From contig VZRG01000731.1 in the NCBI GenBank assembly GCA_013397435.1, forward strand, positions 282,060 to 346,059: DNA of 64,000 bases. Reading direction: 5' to 3'. The position numbers and the translations under genes are program-made. The notes under the pieces were generated by a model. The model was not told where the DNA came from and ran no database searches. It worked only from the letters and a program-made list of their open reading frames with translations. Below are positions 1 to 13,211 of this stretch, piece after piece (position 1 is the stretch's first letter; each line of letters opens with the position of its first letter). The DNA comes from Erythrocercus mccallii (Eukaryota > Chordata > Aves > Passeriformes > Dicruridae).

Positions 1-3000
1 AAATGGTACTTCACAATGCCTTAAACATTTGTTAGGGAAAGCTAGTTTTGCCAAGATGATAGAACTTTATCCTTAGGCAGCTTCTTAAACTGCATGCTAA
101 CTTAAGCAGTGGCAAAGATTTCCAGGGCAGGCATGAACAAGAAATGCAGAGGAAAGCTTGATCTGACTTACACTATGAAACTTGGAACAGGTCTTAGCAT
201 ACCTACTAACAACCTTGTTAACTGAACAAGGGGTGCTGATAACTTCCTAGCAGCTGTAAACCAAGACAAGCATTCAGACATCAGCTTCCTGAGAGCATTG
301 TCATAGTTATAGTTAAGGAGTAAGTTATCTAAATACTGATTTACAATTATGTGCAGAGGCAAAGTTTTATAGCCAGGAGACATAGATAAAAAGTCACAAA
401 ATCCATGTCTGGGTTTCATGCAAATCTCTGAATTGACATTTTCAGAAGACATTCCCATTCAACATCTGCATACAAAGAAAAACCCCTCTTAGTACAGCCT
501 CTTCAAATCAACATCTCCAATCGACATATAACTATATATTTAGGCCCAGAAAAGGCTAAAAAGTCAAAGGAACACACAGGATTCTTTTCCAAGATAAAGA
601 AATATTTGGAGTTTACAGCCAGATTTGGAATCAAGTTGTGCCTGGTGCACCATCTCTAAAAGATCCTTAAAAAGTTACTCTACATTTGAGCTTGAAAAAC
701 TATGTGCTGAGAAAAAAAATTAAAATTAAATAGAGAGAACAAAATCAAACAGGCTGAAACAACAAAAAAGTAAGTTAGTTGAAAATTACACATCTAATCT
801 AACGCTCAAATGAAATCAACAGAAAAAGTCCCACTGATTTTGATGGACTTGGGCATTTTACAAGGCCTCACATCACATGCCAGGCAGCACGAAATGTGTT
901 GTTCCCTCTGCCTGTTAACCTTTTATTCCACGGAAAAAAGGTATTTCCCATAATAGTTACAGAAAGGGACTAACCACATCCTTTCAGGATGCGTTCAGCA
1001 CGGGTGCAGAGCAGGATATGCCCACCCGCTGGTCACACGTGATGATGGCTGGAGGTGCTTGCACTGAGCAGTGGTGTGGGTGGCTCAGTGACAGCCTCAG
1101 CCCCAGGGCGTGCTGGCAGGGCTGCACTGCTGCCAGTGTGCTGCTGCACTGGAAGTGTGCTCAGTGTGAGCTGCCTTGAAACTCTTGGTTTGGACATGGA
1201 GGGGAATATGAACAAATTGCAATATACAGGGCAAAATAGTCAGGCACAGGATGCAAGTACTGCCCCACGAGTGCTTGGGCAGATGGCTAAGAGAACCGTA
1301 ATACTAAGGTTCCTATAGCCATAATACATTTCCTATAGCCAAATGGTAGATCCTCCTTCTGCAGAGGAAGCAAGTTCTCCACAAAAGAACAGAAAATTGT
1401 GGAATATGTTAATCTGCCCTAAGAGCCAGGACATTAATCAGAAATTCTACCTCTGAGTTTCTGACCCTCTTTCCTCACTCCTCTTTTCTTCTTCCTTTTG
1501 CAGGCAATCTGGATCCAACCCAGATCTAGGCACGCTTACTATGCCCTGACTCCACAAAGCACACTGTGACCACAGAGGACCAGGCACATACAGCACGCTC
1601 CTTCCCCACCCTCCATAAACACTCACTGACAATGAAACGCCAGCAGGGTTTTTCCCCATAACAGTTACTGATGGCATCAGCCAAAGTGCTGGGGAGGCAC
1701 AGCCAGCCCGGTATAGCCACTCCTTGTCTCAAGGATACAAATCCTCAACAGGCTCCAGGGAGTGAATTTACCACTGTCAGCCCCTAAGCTCCTCTCCTTA
1801 CAACATGAACCGGCAGGAAAGCAAGCAGGTTCATACTGGAACTGTTTTGTTTTGGCAAAGTTGGAGGGGTTTTTGCCTTTCTCTTGCCTTTTTTTTTTTT
1901 TTTTTTTTTTTGTAACAGAAGTGGTTTGTGTTTCACTTCGGCACTTCCCATCAAAGCAGTTGCATCAGAAAATTCCTGACCAGCTCTAATCTTCACCAGC
2001 ACAGCTGTGCTGCTGCGGTCACAGCACCACCCACCCTGCTGGTGACAGCCCCAGGACCTGCCTGGGGCTGCCAGTGGGGACAGGCTGACGGTCTCCTGCC
2101 CGTCCCCCTGCCACCAGCCCGGGCCCCCTGCTCTGTCCCATGGCATGGCTGGCTGGTTTTGTGACATGAATGGTGTGGACAATGCTGGGTGCTTCTTCCC
2201 ACACCTGTAACCAAGATCCATCCACGCAGTTGCAAGGCCCAAAACTGACTCTAACCCCACCTGGGAAAAAACAGCTCTGAATTTTGTTTTAACACTAGAA
2301 AGTGAGTTTCTCATGTAGCTGGAGAGGACGCTGCCAACAGGAAGAAAAGGCAAGAGAAGAAGATTTTGAAGACCATAAAATAGGCGGTGGCAGCCCTGCA
2401 GACGGGAGCAGAATGACATGCCGGCACAGGCTTCCCGGCAGGGCTGGATCCCTAACCAGGCACTGACTGGCCCTGTGCTCCACTTTGGTTTGCAATATTT
2501 GAACAGGAAGTTTGATCAAAACAGAGTTTCCTATTTTACAGCTCACAAAATACAAGCAGGGTCTGTCAGCAGGTCTTTGCTGTAAACTGGATGGCTCAGC
2601 ACCTGTTGGAGGCTGGCAGGAAGGGCTGGAGAACTGCTCTCTGGTGGAAAAGGCAGCTCTTCAGAAATGACTGCAAGCTTATAGAAAAGCCAACAGCCTA
2701 ATAATTGTATCGGTAATAATTGTAACTAATAATTTTCACCAATATTGATGCATTTTTAAACTTGATCTGAGTTGGGTGTAAGACTCTGTTTTACCCTCTT
2801 CTCGCCACCTCTGCCTTAAGGGAGCAAACCGCTGCCCAGTTAATCTTGCCAAACTGCAAACACAGACTGGAACTACATTTGCTGCCAACCACAGTAGCTA
2901 TGATTCCCCAGAAGCTTGGATACATGGAGGTGGCCAGAGAAGTTTAAACGGTCGTATCAGAGATCAAAGGTCAACTATGAGACTTCCCCAAAATGATGCC

Positions 3001-3312
3001 ATCATATTGTTATTACTTCTTTGCTATGTGCAAGCAGACATCTAAAAGTTTTGGCTTTTTGCTGCATTATATGTTCGTGAATTTTATTAGATTAATTTGA
3101 AAGAGTCAAAATGATGAATAAATTGCTACTCTGTTTGCTTTATCTGCTATTGCAGCCTATGCCCAGCAGATGTTACGTATGAAATTCAAATTACGTCTTC
3201 AAATGGAGCATGACTTGGTAATGAATAATTCAAGACATATACTGAAAATTAGAATGCTGTTTTTAAATAGTGTGTTTCTTAGCAGAGGCAACGTCAGTGG
3301 AAAAATACTCAC
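1..3312 (-). other. SLC38A1: SLC38A1 intron 2 (partial)
   Basis: Sequence after the donor of the first coding exon. No SNAT1 exon 3 (expected to continue with a KFISD-like segment) could be recognised on the minus strand, so the intron extends past the window edge. It contains a run of 23 T at 1889-1911 and a moderately GC-rich patch at 2000-2200 without a recognisable gene. Reading frames here are unrelated to known proteins. Confidence 0.75.
1889..1911. repeat. Homopolymer run of 23 T
   Basis: Uninterrupted T23 tract in SLC38A1 intron 2. It reads as poly(A) on the gene strand. No flanking retrocopy was recognised. Confidence 0.9.
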
Positions 3313-3431
3313 CTATTTATCTGGCCATTTTCCACCTCTGTGAAATCATTTGAATCATTGCTGATGTTATCATCTTCAGGGACAGTCATATTCTGCAATT
3401 CGGTCAGCTCTAATCCAGCTTTGAAAGGCAT
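3313..3431 (-). CDS. SLC38A1: SLC38A1 (SNAT1), first coding exon (partial gene)
   Basis: Start of the sodium-coupled neutral amino acid transporter SNAT1, a plasma-membrane Na+/amino acid symporter that favours glutamine. The exon encodes 39 complete residues beginning MPFKAGLELTELQNM and then an acidic, Asn/Ser-rich tail ending in VENGQIN. This closely matches the cytosolic N-terminus of vertebrate SNAT1 and differs from SNAT2 and SNAT4. The reading ends with two bases of a split codon (AG) at a GT donor (GTGAGT). The ATG is chosen because it begins the conserved FK-GLELTELQNM block and no other ATG lies upstream in this exon. All transmembrane segments are encoded by later exons to the left of the window, which I did not find in 1-3312. 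The gene runs in the same direction as SLC38A2. Confidence 0.95.
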
Positions 3432-3525
3432 GCTGGGTGAGGAACTGTGCCTATCCAAGTAGTTCTTCAAATACCAGTGTTTGGTTGGTATCTCGTGGGT
3501 AAACTGCAGCCACAGTGTCAGCAAC
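3313..3525 (-). other. SLC38A1: SLC38A1 exon 2 (5' UTR part plus coding start)
   Basis: Whole exon bounded by a pyrimidine-rich acceptor (TTTTATTTAG, intron ending just above 3525) and a GTGAGT donor just below 3313. Positions 3432-3525 are 94 nt of 5' UTR with no upstream ATG. A noncoding first exon is implied further right, in or near the CpG island at 11.3-12.6 kb, as in mammalian SLC38A1. Confidence 0.88.
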
Positions 3526-5700
3526 CTAAATAAAACAGAAGAAAAAAATCCAGGATGTATACCACCAACAGCAGGAAATATCACCAGGAGAAACCAGTGA
3601 AACCTGCACAGGAGGGACATCCATACCAACCAATTTTGTATCGTTAGATGGACCTCAGGTTTTGACCTAATACATTAAAGAACAGTAGTAAACTTGTATG
3701 TCTTAATGAGATCAACCTCACTAATCTTATAAATTTACCCTGTCCTGCAATCAGTTGCTGAAGACAGTATTTTTTTTTAATTTGTGAACAAATCAAGCCT
3801 GTTTGTTTCAGGAAAAAAGATTAACCTCCTACAAATTAAGGAATAAAAATTATTTGCTTGACCTAGTCCCAGTTCAATATCTAGTGTTTGTCTTCTGTAT
3901 GTTCTCCATTCTTACTTAAAAATTTAAAATACATATCCATGCTGATGCTAAGTGGGATAGAAAGAGTTATCCCAGTACTCTGTTCCACTAATACATGTAT
4001 TCTAAACTGCTAAGGATTTTTGGGAAAGCAGAGGCGCAGTGGATGCTTTGTTTAAGTTTTTGGATGGTTAAACTTGTTATGAACAAGGAGAGAAACAGAA
4101 AAAACCTAAACCCTCATGTATCACAGAAGAGCGAGCAATGTATACCTTGTGTCAAGCAGTTATTATCTAGAGATCAGGTGATCTCTCCTCTGATAGCTGT
4201 GTTCCATAAAAGCACAGAGAATAACACCAAAGGCAGATCAGAGAAATCTGCTACAGTGACATACTTCCTCATCAGCAATGCAAATCAACTGAAAGACCAA
4301 TATTTTCTGGAGTCCAACCACTCTCGGCTGAGCTACAACTCCAGCGTGGTAGTGAGGCAACAGTGTGTTACTCACAAACAAGCTCCTGTAGCACAACTCT
4401 CTCAATTCCCATTTTGTGAATGAATTTCCTGCAGTACTGCCAAACAACTATTCAGCCTGGGGTACGTGGTGAACCCTCAGATACCAGATTAATTTGGGGA
4501 TATTTTTAAATTCTCAGGGCTACCTCAAAGCCATCAAATTGCTTGCATGCAACCGAAGAGGCATGAGCATCCCCAGGCTCTTGCAGGACGAGACAGGAGG
4601 ATGTAGTTCACTTGTTCAGTTATGACATCTGCCTGTTTCAAATTAAGTTTACAGAAACCAGTACTTCTGTTTTATACCACATCCCAACCACACAGAAGAC
4701 GGCTTTGCAAATGAGCAGTTTTTTCCCTGTAAATACTTTCTCAGAAATGCCATTTTAAAGTTTACACGTGCTCTTCACAATTCCTCAAGAGTCCACCCTG
4801 TCCAAACTTTAGGTGCCAAGTTTAAAGGCTAGCCTCGAGGCTACCAGCAGGGCAGGATCCCTTCTCTTCAACTGAAGGAGCAGCTAAGCATGTGATTATG
4901 GTGGCAAACACCACATGGTGCAAGGGTTGAGTTTGGGGCTTGGAAGCTGGGTACTTTTCAACTCCTCTGCAAAAGAGATTTTCACTACAGATACCAGGAG
5001 AAAACAGCTCAGGTATTAAAACGTTGGCACAATAAAATATTTAAAAAAAAATTGATTTAGGCTGATGATAAATAAATGCAGACTGGCAAGCAGGGGGTGG
5101 TTTTAGCATTCTGGAACAGTCTTCCCAGAGGCTGCAGGGATAAAATAGTCTACCTATTTTGGAAAAGAAGCACTATCTTTTTATAAAGGGACAAAGCCAC
5201 AGGAGACGGCGACTGCTGAGGTGGCAAGGACCAAGCCCACTGAATTCTGAAGTTTCTTGTGACCATGAGTTCCTAAAATAAACAATTTCTTCAGAGACCT
5301 GGCAACCTCTGGCATTTTAAAGCCTGTGTAAATGTTCATCTGAGATTCAAGCAGAGAAGCTTTTCCTTTGGGCACCGTTTTGCATCATGATGCCCAGGAG
5401 GATTTTCACAACTGCCTTGACATTGTCTGTGCTTAATAAATTCCCCTTTAAGTGTTTCAAAAGCAGGTGCTGAAATTAGCAGCAGTGTGAGGTAAGCAGC
5501 GCACTGGAGAGCTGGCTGCACAGCTCACTGATGTGTGGCTCCAGCTTCACTCTCTGCCCCTCTGCCACTGAAACACTACAGGACCAGAGTAGCAGGAACA
5601 CAGCTCCCTGCTTTATTCCCAAGGAATCTTTGCAGCACAAAAGTGACAAGCTTTGTCTGTTTCAACCAAACCCCTGCTTCTACAGAAAACTAATTGAATG

Positions 5701-5996
5701 AAGACTTCTCACAAGGGCATGTAGTGATAGGACAAGGGGAAATGGCTTTAAACTGAAAGAGGACAGGTTTAAGTTAGATACTAGGAAGAAATTCTTTACT
5801 GTGAAGGTGGTGAGGCACTGGAACAGGTTGCCCAGAGAAGCTGTGGATGTCCCATCTCTGGAACTGTTCAAGGTCAGGTTGGACAGGGCTTTGCACAACC
5901 TAGTGTAGTGGAAGGTGTCCTTGCCCACAGCAGAGGGGTTGGAACGAGATGATCTTGAAGGTTTTTTCCAACCCAAACCCTTCTATGATTCTATGA
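5701..5996 (+). mobile_element. CR1 LINE 3' fragment
   Basis: Typical avian CR1 3' end: GATAGGACAAGGGG, then GGAAGAAATTCTTTACTGTG, CACTGGAACAGGTTGCCCAG, GGTTGGAACGAGATGATCTT, ending in the diagnostic terminal repeat TTCTATGATTCTATGA. The element is in plus orientation, so antisense to SLC38A1. It is a 5'-truncated copy of about 300 bp with no intact ORF. Confidence 0.95.
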
Positions 5997-7970
5997 GACA
6001 GAGCAAAATCTTAGAGCAAGCTGAAGCACCAGCAATCATTTTAGCAGATTCCATGTTTCAGTCAGACAAGTTGCTCCTGAAGCATCATGACAGCAGGCAC
6101 ATCTCTGAATATGCATCAGGTTCTTGCTAGGGTAAGTGATTTACTAAAAAACCACCAAAACAAAACCCTGAAACAAACAAACAAAATCTTGAAATAAATA
6201 ATGCATAGCACTTCCAAGTATGAGAAAACCTGATCTCAGTGTCAAAACATGAGGAGAGTGAGGAGATAGTGGTGGGGCTGGGAACTGAAGTTTTCATTGT
6301 CATGGCATGAGCTCATCATAGATCTTTGGCAAAAGTAAAACCAACATGTGCTCTGCACCTCCACCTACAAAATTAAGATGATAATAGTGACACACTCAGT
6401 TTGTGAAGTACTTGAAGATTCAGAGGGTAATACAAGTGTGATACCTGGAATAAAACACTATGCAAATCACAAAATTTTTGCAATGCTAACTTTATCTTAG
6501 AGATATACAGAGGAAACTCTTTGTCACTGCTACTCTGGGCACTCTCCACAGTTAATAGAGTATAGGTGGTCACATGAATTTCATCCCCAAATCACCTACT
6601 CTAAACTTCAAGTTCACCCACGTGACAAATCACAGAGTCTAAATAAAATCTAAAATCGCAAAAGTTAGGGTTCACATCAACCAGTTAATTCCCTAAAGCC
6701 AAGTGTCCACTCTAGGTCTGTCACTGGCCTCTACAGCCTGGTGTAGAGCCTGGTGTTGCTGGAGGACAATTCCCCTGATCCATGGGAGGGATCTGCAGTC
6801 ACACTGAGCTGTTCCCTGCAATTGCAATAGCTTTGCTCCCAAAAGGAGATTCAACACTGGGATAGCTGAGCTAAACAAGTTGCCACCTCAGGTGTACGTG
6901 CCACTAGTGCTGTGAGAAAAAAACCTAAAATTGCTTCAACTAATGAAAATTCACCATATGTTGTCCTGAGCTATATTGGAAGCACCAAGCTAATATTTGT
7001 ACTTTTATGGCCTTTTCATTCAAGAAATGTCTTAAAAGAAATGCAAATAAAAATGCTATGTTGGCAAGTTCTTAGGCTGAACTTTATTTCTTATTCACAT
7101 ATAAAGACAGTAAATAATCACATGAATAGTGACTGCAGAAATCTCAGTCATCTCGGTCACTGTGCCTACTACTCTGTCCAGCCTTAAACATCTCAAAAGG
7201 AAAACTTCCACAGACCTACCATCAAACCTCTCTTTCCAGACACACACCTAGTAAATCATAAAGGACAAATCAGAATTTTGCTCTTACTTCAAATTTTTCT
7301 ACTTGGATGGGCAAGCACTTGTTCTTGAAGAAGGCATCACCCCAAGAGAAAATCAGCAAAGAGCTAATGACTCTTCAAAATTAACCTCAAGGATCTGTGT
7401 TTGGTAGCTGACCCAGCTCCTCTGTTAAGTAGAAAAAGCACTGCTCTGGCCTAGCAGCTTAGCTTTCTCTTTAAACATCCCACGATATGTCTTGTAAAAG
7501 TCATTACAGATAATTTATTTGTTGTGTGCTCCTTGAAGAATATGGGAAAGATTACAACTGGTCACAACTTCAGGAGGACTATGAGACGACACAAGAAGAT
7601 AAAATGAGTTTATTATTTTCAAGGACACCAAGACCTTCACACGCCATTAAAACACATTCCAAGAACTGTGGTCACTTTCTCTGGTGACCTGTGAAACATT
7701 AAAAAAAAAAGAAAATCCCTGCAACTCCAGTTTTCTGGACTGTTAAAATTCCACAAGAGCAGTAATGGGCTCAAAAACTTTATGTCTGGAAAAACATATA
7801 ATAATACAGGCAATCTATTTCTTCTGCTTCATGCATGAAGCCTTTCTACGTCATACATGGAAGAGGTATAATCACAAAAAACACTTCGCCAGAAGCTGTG
7901 TTTCCAAAAACAACATGATCACTCCTGGTAGTAATCACGATGGCTTAATTCCCATAACTTCTCCTGCCCT

Positions 7971-7987
7971 CCCCCCCCCCCCCCCCC
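7971..7987. repeat. Homopolymer run of 17 C
   Basis: Uninterrupted C17 tract within SLC38A1 intron 1. Its length is liable to assembly error and polymorphism, and it could form a C-rich or G-rich non-B structure. Confidence 0.9.
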
Positions 7988-8634
7988 ATATCCTGTAAAT
8001 GACACAGTTCCAAAAGTGTCACCTTAGGGCACATGGCTGCTCAAAAGCTGACCCAGTATGTGAGAAGCATTTGGGTAAGTGGTCAAGCTGGACAACATCT
8101 AGTCCATCTCTGAGTACGCTTTTTGCAATGTGCCCTTTCACTGGGCACTTCATTCACTGTGCGCTTCCCGCAGTCAAACAGTCTTGGGGTTGGTAAATAT
8201 GCAAGACACGCTAAGCACATTTAACTATGGAATTCAAGATAATTTGCTAAAAAGACAAAATGTGACTCGACTTTCTTCTCAAAGGGAGTTTTGCCAAGAA
8301 CTACTTTTGGTTGGTTAAAAGTCGGCAGAACCCTGCACTTGAGTTTCGCACAGGCTGTTTTTATTCCTGCAAAGCTTGAGATGTGATACATCTTTCTTTG
8401 CTCATACTTTTGAAAGATCTTTCAAAGAGCAATATGACCGGTAAGACACCATGGATACAAATAATGAAACACAGAGACTGAAACTCTGCCTATGGACTAT
8501 TCACTTAAATGAACAAAAACAAGAATAGGCTTTGTACATTAACAGTATCACACTGGGAGCCAGGGAAGCAACTATCACCTTTTTGTTCTGCATTAGTGAC
8601 ACCTGGCATAAGGGACATAATGCTCCAGACTTAC

Positions 8635-8705
8635 TCCTTGTCTACAGGAAGGACAAAATGGAGAGATTAGAGAAGAGCCACTGAGATAACAAAGAGCTTG
8701 GAAAT
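8635..8705 (+). mobile_element. Degenerate CR1 fragment (probable)
   Basis: The stretch GGAGAGATTAGAGAAGAGCC followed by ACTGAGATAACAAAGAGCTTGG resembles the CR1 segment that reads roughly 'gagagg-tccagaggagggccac-aagatgatcaaaggg-ctgg'. Much more diverged than the copy at 5.7 kb. Edges are approximate. Confidence 0.5.
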
Positions 8706-11269
8706 TAGACTGACTCACATCCACTGAGCAAACATCTGCAGTGCTTGAAATGTCATTGCCTCCAGCTCCTCAGCTCTGTCCCTCTGCAGCAGGCTGCAGC
8801 CACAGGAGCGGTGGAAGGAAGCAGGTTCACCCTCGCTCCAGTGGTGTCCCAGTTGGGCCCAGGCACCACAGAGAACCACGAGGTGAGAGCAGCGTGGTGG
8901 CTGGAAGGCCTTCGAGCTGCTGCAGCCATTTGCTTGGTGCCTGCAAGCCACCACCTCTCATCCCCAGGCTCCCCGCCCTCACAGCCCCCATGGCATGCAG
9001 GATGCAGTTAAAAGATAAGATGGGAGGTGGGAAAACAAGTGGCAGAAGTCCTGGGAAGGAAGCTCAGAAAAGGGTACTATAAAACAGAAGTGATGAGAAC
9101 AAATGTGGATTGTCAACCTTTCTCTTGGTAGTGCGTGACCTTGTGCTGCAACAGGAAAATGTTCCTGCTCTGGCCCATCACTCTCCATACTGCCCTTCCA
9201 GCTGCCATAAAGAAAGGGAAGACAGTCCCAAATTAAGTCTCGACAGGCTACTCAGCTGATCAAAGGCAGGCAAATAAGAAACCATAAAATCCCAGTCTGA
9301 TTCACCAAGTGATTCATTACTTTAGGCAAAACACTTAAAGATGAGCCATAAAGGAAAATGGTTTTAAGTACATTTTTGTTTTGAGCCCTTCCCAGTCAAT
9401 TCAGGAAAGGCATTTGGCAGAGGACGATAGTCACATTTTTTCTTAATTATATTTCTTTGTGAAATCCTCTCAACAGTCCTGGTTTTCAGAAGAGATCGCA
9501 TAACGCATCGCCACAAATAAATGCACTCCTGTCTTCCACAGAAAGTGGAAACGCTGTATGAGTGGGGCGTTATGGATCACTGCGACAAAACACATTATCC
9601 AGATGTATTTCTAAGGGTTAAACAGCAGCTCTGAAATTCCCATTTAAATAAACGTTTGTACTAGAGAAGGAAGAATCCTTTGTATAAGTTCATATTTAAC
9701 TCACTTTTCCTCTGCCCCAGTTTACAAGTAATTTCTCGGCCTCAGTTTTCTTGACTGTAAGAGACTCAAAGCAGTATTTAGCTGATAAGATTGGGCAAAT
9801 ATTGAAAGAGTTAACTGCAAAACATGAAAAAGCTGCCATTTTTCCCAAGAGCAGCTGCTCAAACTTCTTGGATTGGATTAAGGTCACAGCAGTAAGTATC
9901 CATCAGAAAGAAAACTGAATTCAGGCTTAAAATATTTAAATATTTCCACAACATCCACTTGCCTTCACAGTACAAACTTTTTAAGTGATGGTTATTATCA
10001 TGTTACTTGCTATGCAGATTCCAATAGAAATGAGCGAGATGCTAAAAAGGGAGAGAAGAGCACAGGAGAAAGGAAAGTCCCATTTCTGCTCGGTCACCAC
10101 TCTTCCACTGCTAAGAACAAGCTCCTAAAACAGCAAACACAGACAAAATGTAGGACAGAGACCCAGGAGGAGCAGCCTGCAAGCAGGAAGGCCAAGAGAG
10201 CGCTGTCTCTCCTTCTGTCCTTTAAAACCCTTGTAAAAAGCAGGATCTGGGCACGAAGGACAATTGATCCTCCAGGTTTTACAGCAGTCTGCAGAAAGCC
10301 TCAAACTCAGGGGATAATCCTCTTCACACGGGTATGTGCAGCTTGGTGCTCACTGCCAACAACTGTCTCCCATCCTCACCCAGCCTGGAGAGCCCAGTTG
10401 GTCCAACCACAGCATAAATAGTCTCAAGCGACAAGACAGAGGATGCTGCAGTGTGCTTCAGTGAAGTGCTCTCTCTATGGTGCCTCTTAAAAAGGAAAAA
10501 ACTCCAACCTTCCAAAAAGGCAAAGTCAAATAGGAGTCATTCAGTACGACAGTGAAGCAGATCCCATTTTAGTCAGTGAATTTCCACCGAGCCTCAGCAG
10601 AAGGCCTCTGCTTCCCAGCAATATGGCAGTTTGGAGATTTCACGCAGGTTTTGCAAAGCAGATTTCAGCGCCACTTTGGCAGGGGCTCCTATCCTGGAAA
10701 GGGCAGTTATTGATACCTATATCCTTCAGCAACAGATGGAATTTCTTTTTAGAAGCTTTTTAAACAAAGTTGGTGTTTTGGTAGCAAATGAAGTAAAATT
10801 TAGATGGAGGACACTGTTTCTTTCTCTATATATAGCTGTTTTTCCTTCTGATCTATGAAGGTTAGATACAGAATTTAGGGAATTTTTGCTTTGTTTTTTT
10901 TATTCCTACAATATATTTTTTCAACTAACACGTATCTTTTTCTTACATTTTACTTTTAGATCAATGTCTGTTCTGTTATTTTGCCTTTCAAGCAGAAGTA
11001 AAAGCCAAACAAACCTGAAGGTGAACAAAGCACAGTAAAGTTCCTACTTATAATTTGGACTAGAGGTTGGTAGAAATGCCCCACAGCAGTCAGGGACTCT
11101 GAACAGCCTACGGACATGAGGCGAGTTCAGTTGGTGGCACAAGGAAACTATAGCTTCTCCTACCATAAAAAGCAGGGCTCATCGTCTCCTCTCTCACAAG
11201 GAAACATACACATCCTAGCTACAGGTTGCATTGCGAACTCTGCAAGACAATGGAACAAGCCCCCTGCCA

Positions 11270-12560
11270 CAAGAGCGAGTTGGACGTGCACACGCTTGAG
11301 GCAGTGCACCCCTGGGCATTCACTCGGGCCTTTTTGTTCTCGCCCGAAAGCGGCCACCTCAGCTGCTACTCTGTATTTACGGGCACCACGCACACGCGTG
11401 CGCGCCGTGGGCCTAGCCTGCATTTTCCGAATACCGTAAAACTTGCATTGACCCCCCGGCAGTGCTGCGTTTACGGGAAAGGCAGGAGCGTTCCCCGGGT
11501 ACGGCTACACCGCGGCCGCGCACCCTGCGGGGGCTGCGGCACCCGCGACCCCAGCCGTCATAAGGGGAAAACTCATTTATTATTACTATTTTTTTTATTC
11601 GCTGCCAGCGGAAGTCCGTAGCCACAGACTGCCAGGTTTTTGTTTTATTTCTGCGGGTTTTGATTGTTTGTTCGTGGTTTTTTTCNNNNNNNNNNNNNNN
11701 NNNNNNNNNNNNNNNNNNNNNNNNNNNNNNNNNNNNNNNNNNNNNNNNNNNNNNNNNNNNNNNNNNNNNNNNNNNNNNNNNNNNNNNNNNNNNNNNNNNN
11801 NNNNNNNNNNNNNNNNNNNNNNNNNNNNNNNNNNNNNNNNNNNNNNNNNNNNNNNNNNNNNNNNNNNNNNNNNNNNNNNNNNNNNNNNNNNNNNNNNNNN
11901 NNNNNNNNNNNNNNNNNNNNNNNNNNNNNNNNNNNNNNNNNNNNNNNNNNNNNNNNNNNNNNNNNNNNNNNNNNNNNNNNNNNNNNNNNNNNNNNNNNNN
12001 NNNNNNNNNNNNNNNNNNNNNNNNNNNNNNNNNNNNNNNNNNNNNNNNNNNNNNNNNNNNNNNNNNNNNNNNNNNNNNNNNNNNNNNNNNNNNNNNNNNN
12101 NNNNNNNNNNNNNNNNNNNNNNNNNNNNNNNNNNNNNNNNNNNNNNNNNNNNNNNNNNNNNNNNNNNNNNNNNNNNNNNNNNNNNNNNNNNNNNNNNNNN
12201 NNNNNNNNNNNNNNNNNNNNNNNNNNNNNNNNNNNNNNNNNNNNNNNNNNNNNNNNNNNNNNNNNNNNNNNNNNNNNNNNNNNNNNNNNNNNNNNNNNNN
12301 NNNNNNNNNNNNNNNNNNNNNNNNNNNNNNNNNNNNNNNNNNNNNNNNNNNNNNNNNNNNNNNNNNNNNNNNNNNNNNNNNNNNNNNNNNNNNNNNNNNN
12401 NNNNNNNNNNNNNNNNNNNNNNNNNNNNNNNNNNNNNNNNNNNNNNNNNNNNNNNNNNNNNNNNNNNNNNNNNNNNNNNNNNNNNNNNNNNNNNNGATTT
12501 TTTACTCTTTTTACAACAGACAATAATTTTTCTCTCTTTTTTCCCGCCACGGCTGGCCAC
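11270..12560 (-). promoter_or_regulatory. SLC38A1: SLC38A1 CpG-island promoter region (interrupted by a gap)
   Basis: CpG density rises sharply from about 11280 and is highest at 11390-11560, with NotI/SacII-like GCGGCCGCG, an alternating CACGCGTGCGCGCC and many CG dinucleotides. It runs into an 810-bp gap and resumes briefly (CCCGCCACGG at about 12543). It lies about 8 kb upstream of the exon with the SLC38A1 start codon, where a noncoding first exon is expected. The exact start site and the exon 1 donor cannot be read and may lie in the gap. Confidence 0.7.
11686..12495. other. Assembly gap (810 N)
   Basis: Run of 810 undetermined bases inside the SLC38A1 promoter CpG island. Reading frames crossing it are meaningless. 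Confidence 1.
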
Positions 12561-13211
12561 AAGAGAACCCCATCTGGCAGGCAGGCTGGATTTTTGTGGC
12601 TTGAAATGGCTACGGAAGATCTGGCATTATTGTGTTAGTCGGTTTCTTGTTTTGTCGTGCAAAATGTATATGCTGAAAATGCTGCCATTTGTGCAAGAGG
12701 TCAGAGCATTTCCTGCTGGGGCACGACACCTTCCTCAAAATGAATGGGGAATTCAATGCACAGATGATTTGCTATAGCTTGTTATTTCCATACTAATATC
12801 TAGAAAGCGTTGTATGAGCTTCTTGGCTTGGAAAAAACTTTTCAAGAACTAACCTGAAGCAAGATGGTATTGCAGCTGTCCTTGGCTCCCCCCTCTACAG
12901 AACACATGACTGGCATGGGATATCACAAGGCAAAGAATGAAAGGGTGATGGAGCCTGGGGGTTTGGGCGCAGTTTGCCTGGCTACCCATGGAGAGTAATG
13001 ACTTCTGGGAAGCTTTCATGGCAACTCTTTCAGAAGCCTCTTGAGGTGCTTGCTCTGGAATTTCCACTATTGGGTCTCCTAAATGTCAGGCCAAAAAGGC
13101 AGATGACACACATGAAGAACTGTGGTTTTCAAATTACTGACTTTGCATATACAAAGTGGATTCCTGTTTTGGTGCTTTCACCACTTTTTTTTTTTTTCAA
13201 AAGAGCGGTTC

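Larger units (their letters stand above)
3526..11270 (-). other. SLC38A1: SLC38A1 intron 1, with CR1 remnants
   Basis: Long 5' UTR intron between the presumed promoter exon and exon 2. It contains a clear CR1 3' end (5701-5996), a probable older CR1 piece (8635-8705), a possible very old one near 5125-5155, and a run of 17 C at 7971-7987. No coding exon was recognised. The longest frame (3995-4423, plus strand, 142 codons) shows no recognised domain. Confidence 0.7.

Noticed and set aside
168..458. 96-codon minus-strand frame that might have been SLC38A1 exon 3
   Set aside because: The sequence does not match the SNAT1 continuation after VENGQIN and lacks fitting splice borders.
3995..4423. 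142-codon plus-strand frame
   Set aside because: Lies in SLC38A1 intron 1, no recognised domain, no splice or promoter context.
5125..5155. CTGGAACAGTCTTCCCAGAGGCTG resembles CR1
   Set aside because: Only about 25-30 bp of likeness. Could be a very old CR1 but too short to annotate.
11595..12777. Long open frames on both strands around 11.6-12.8 kb
   Set aside because: They are made almost entirely of undetermined bases in the 810-bp gap.
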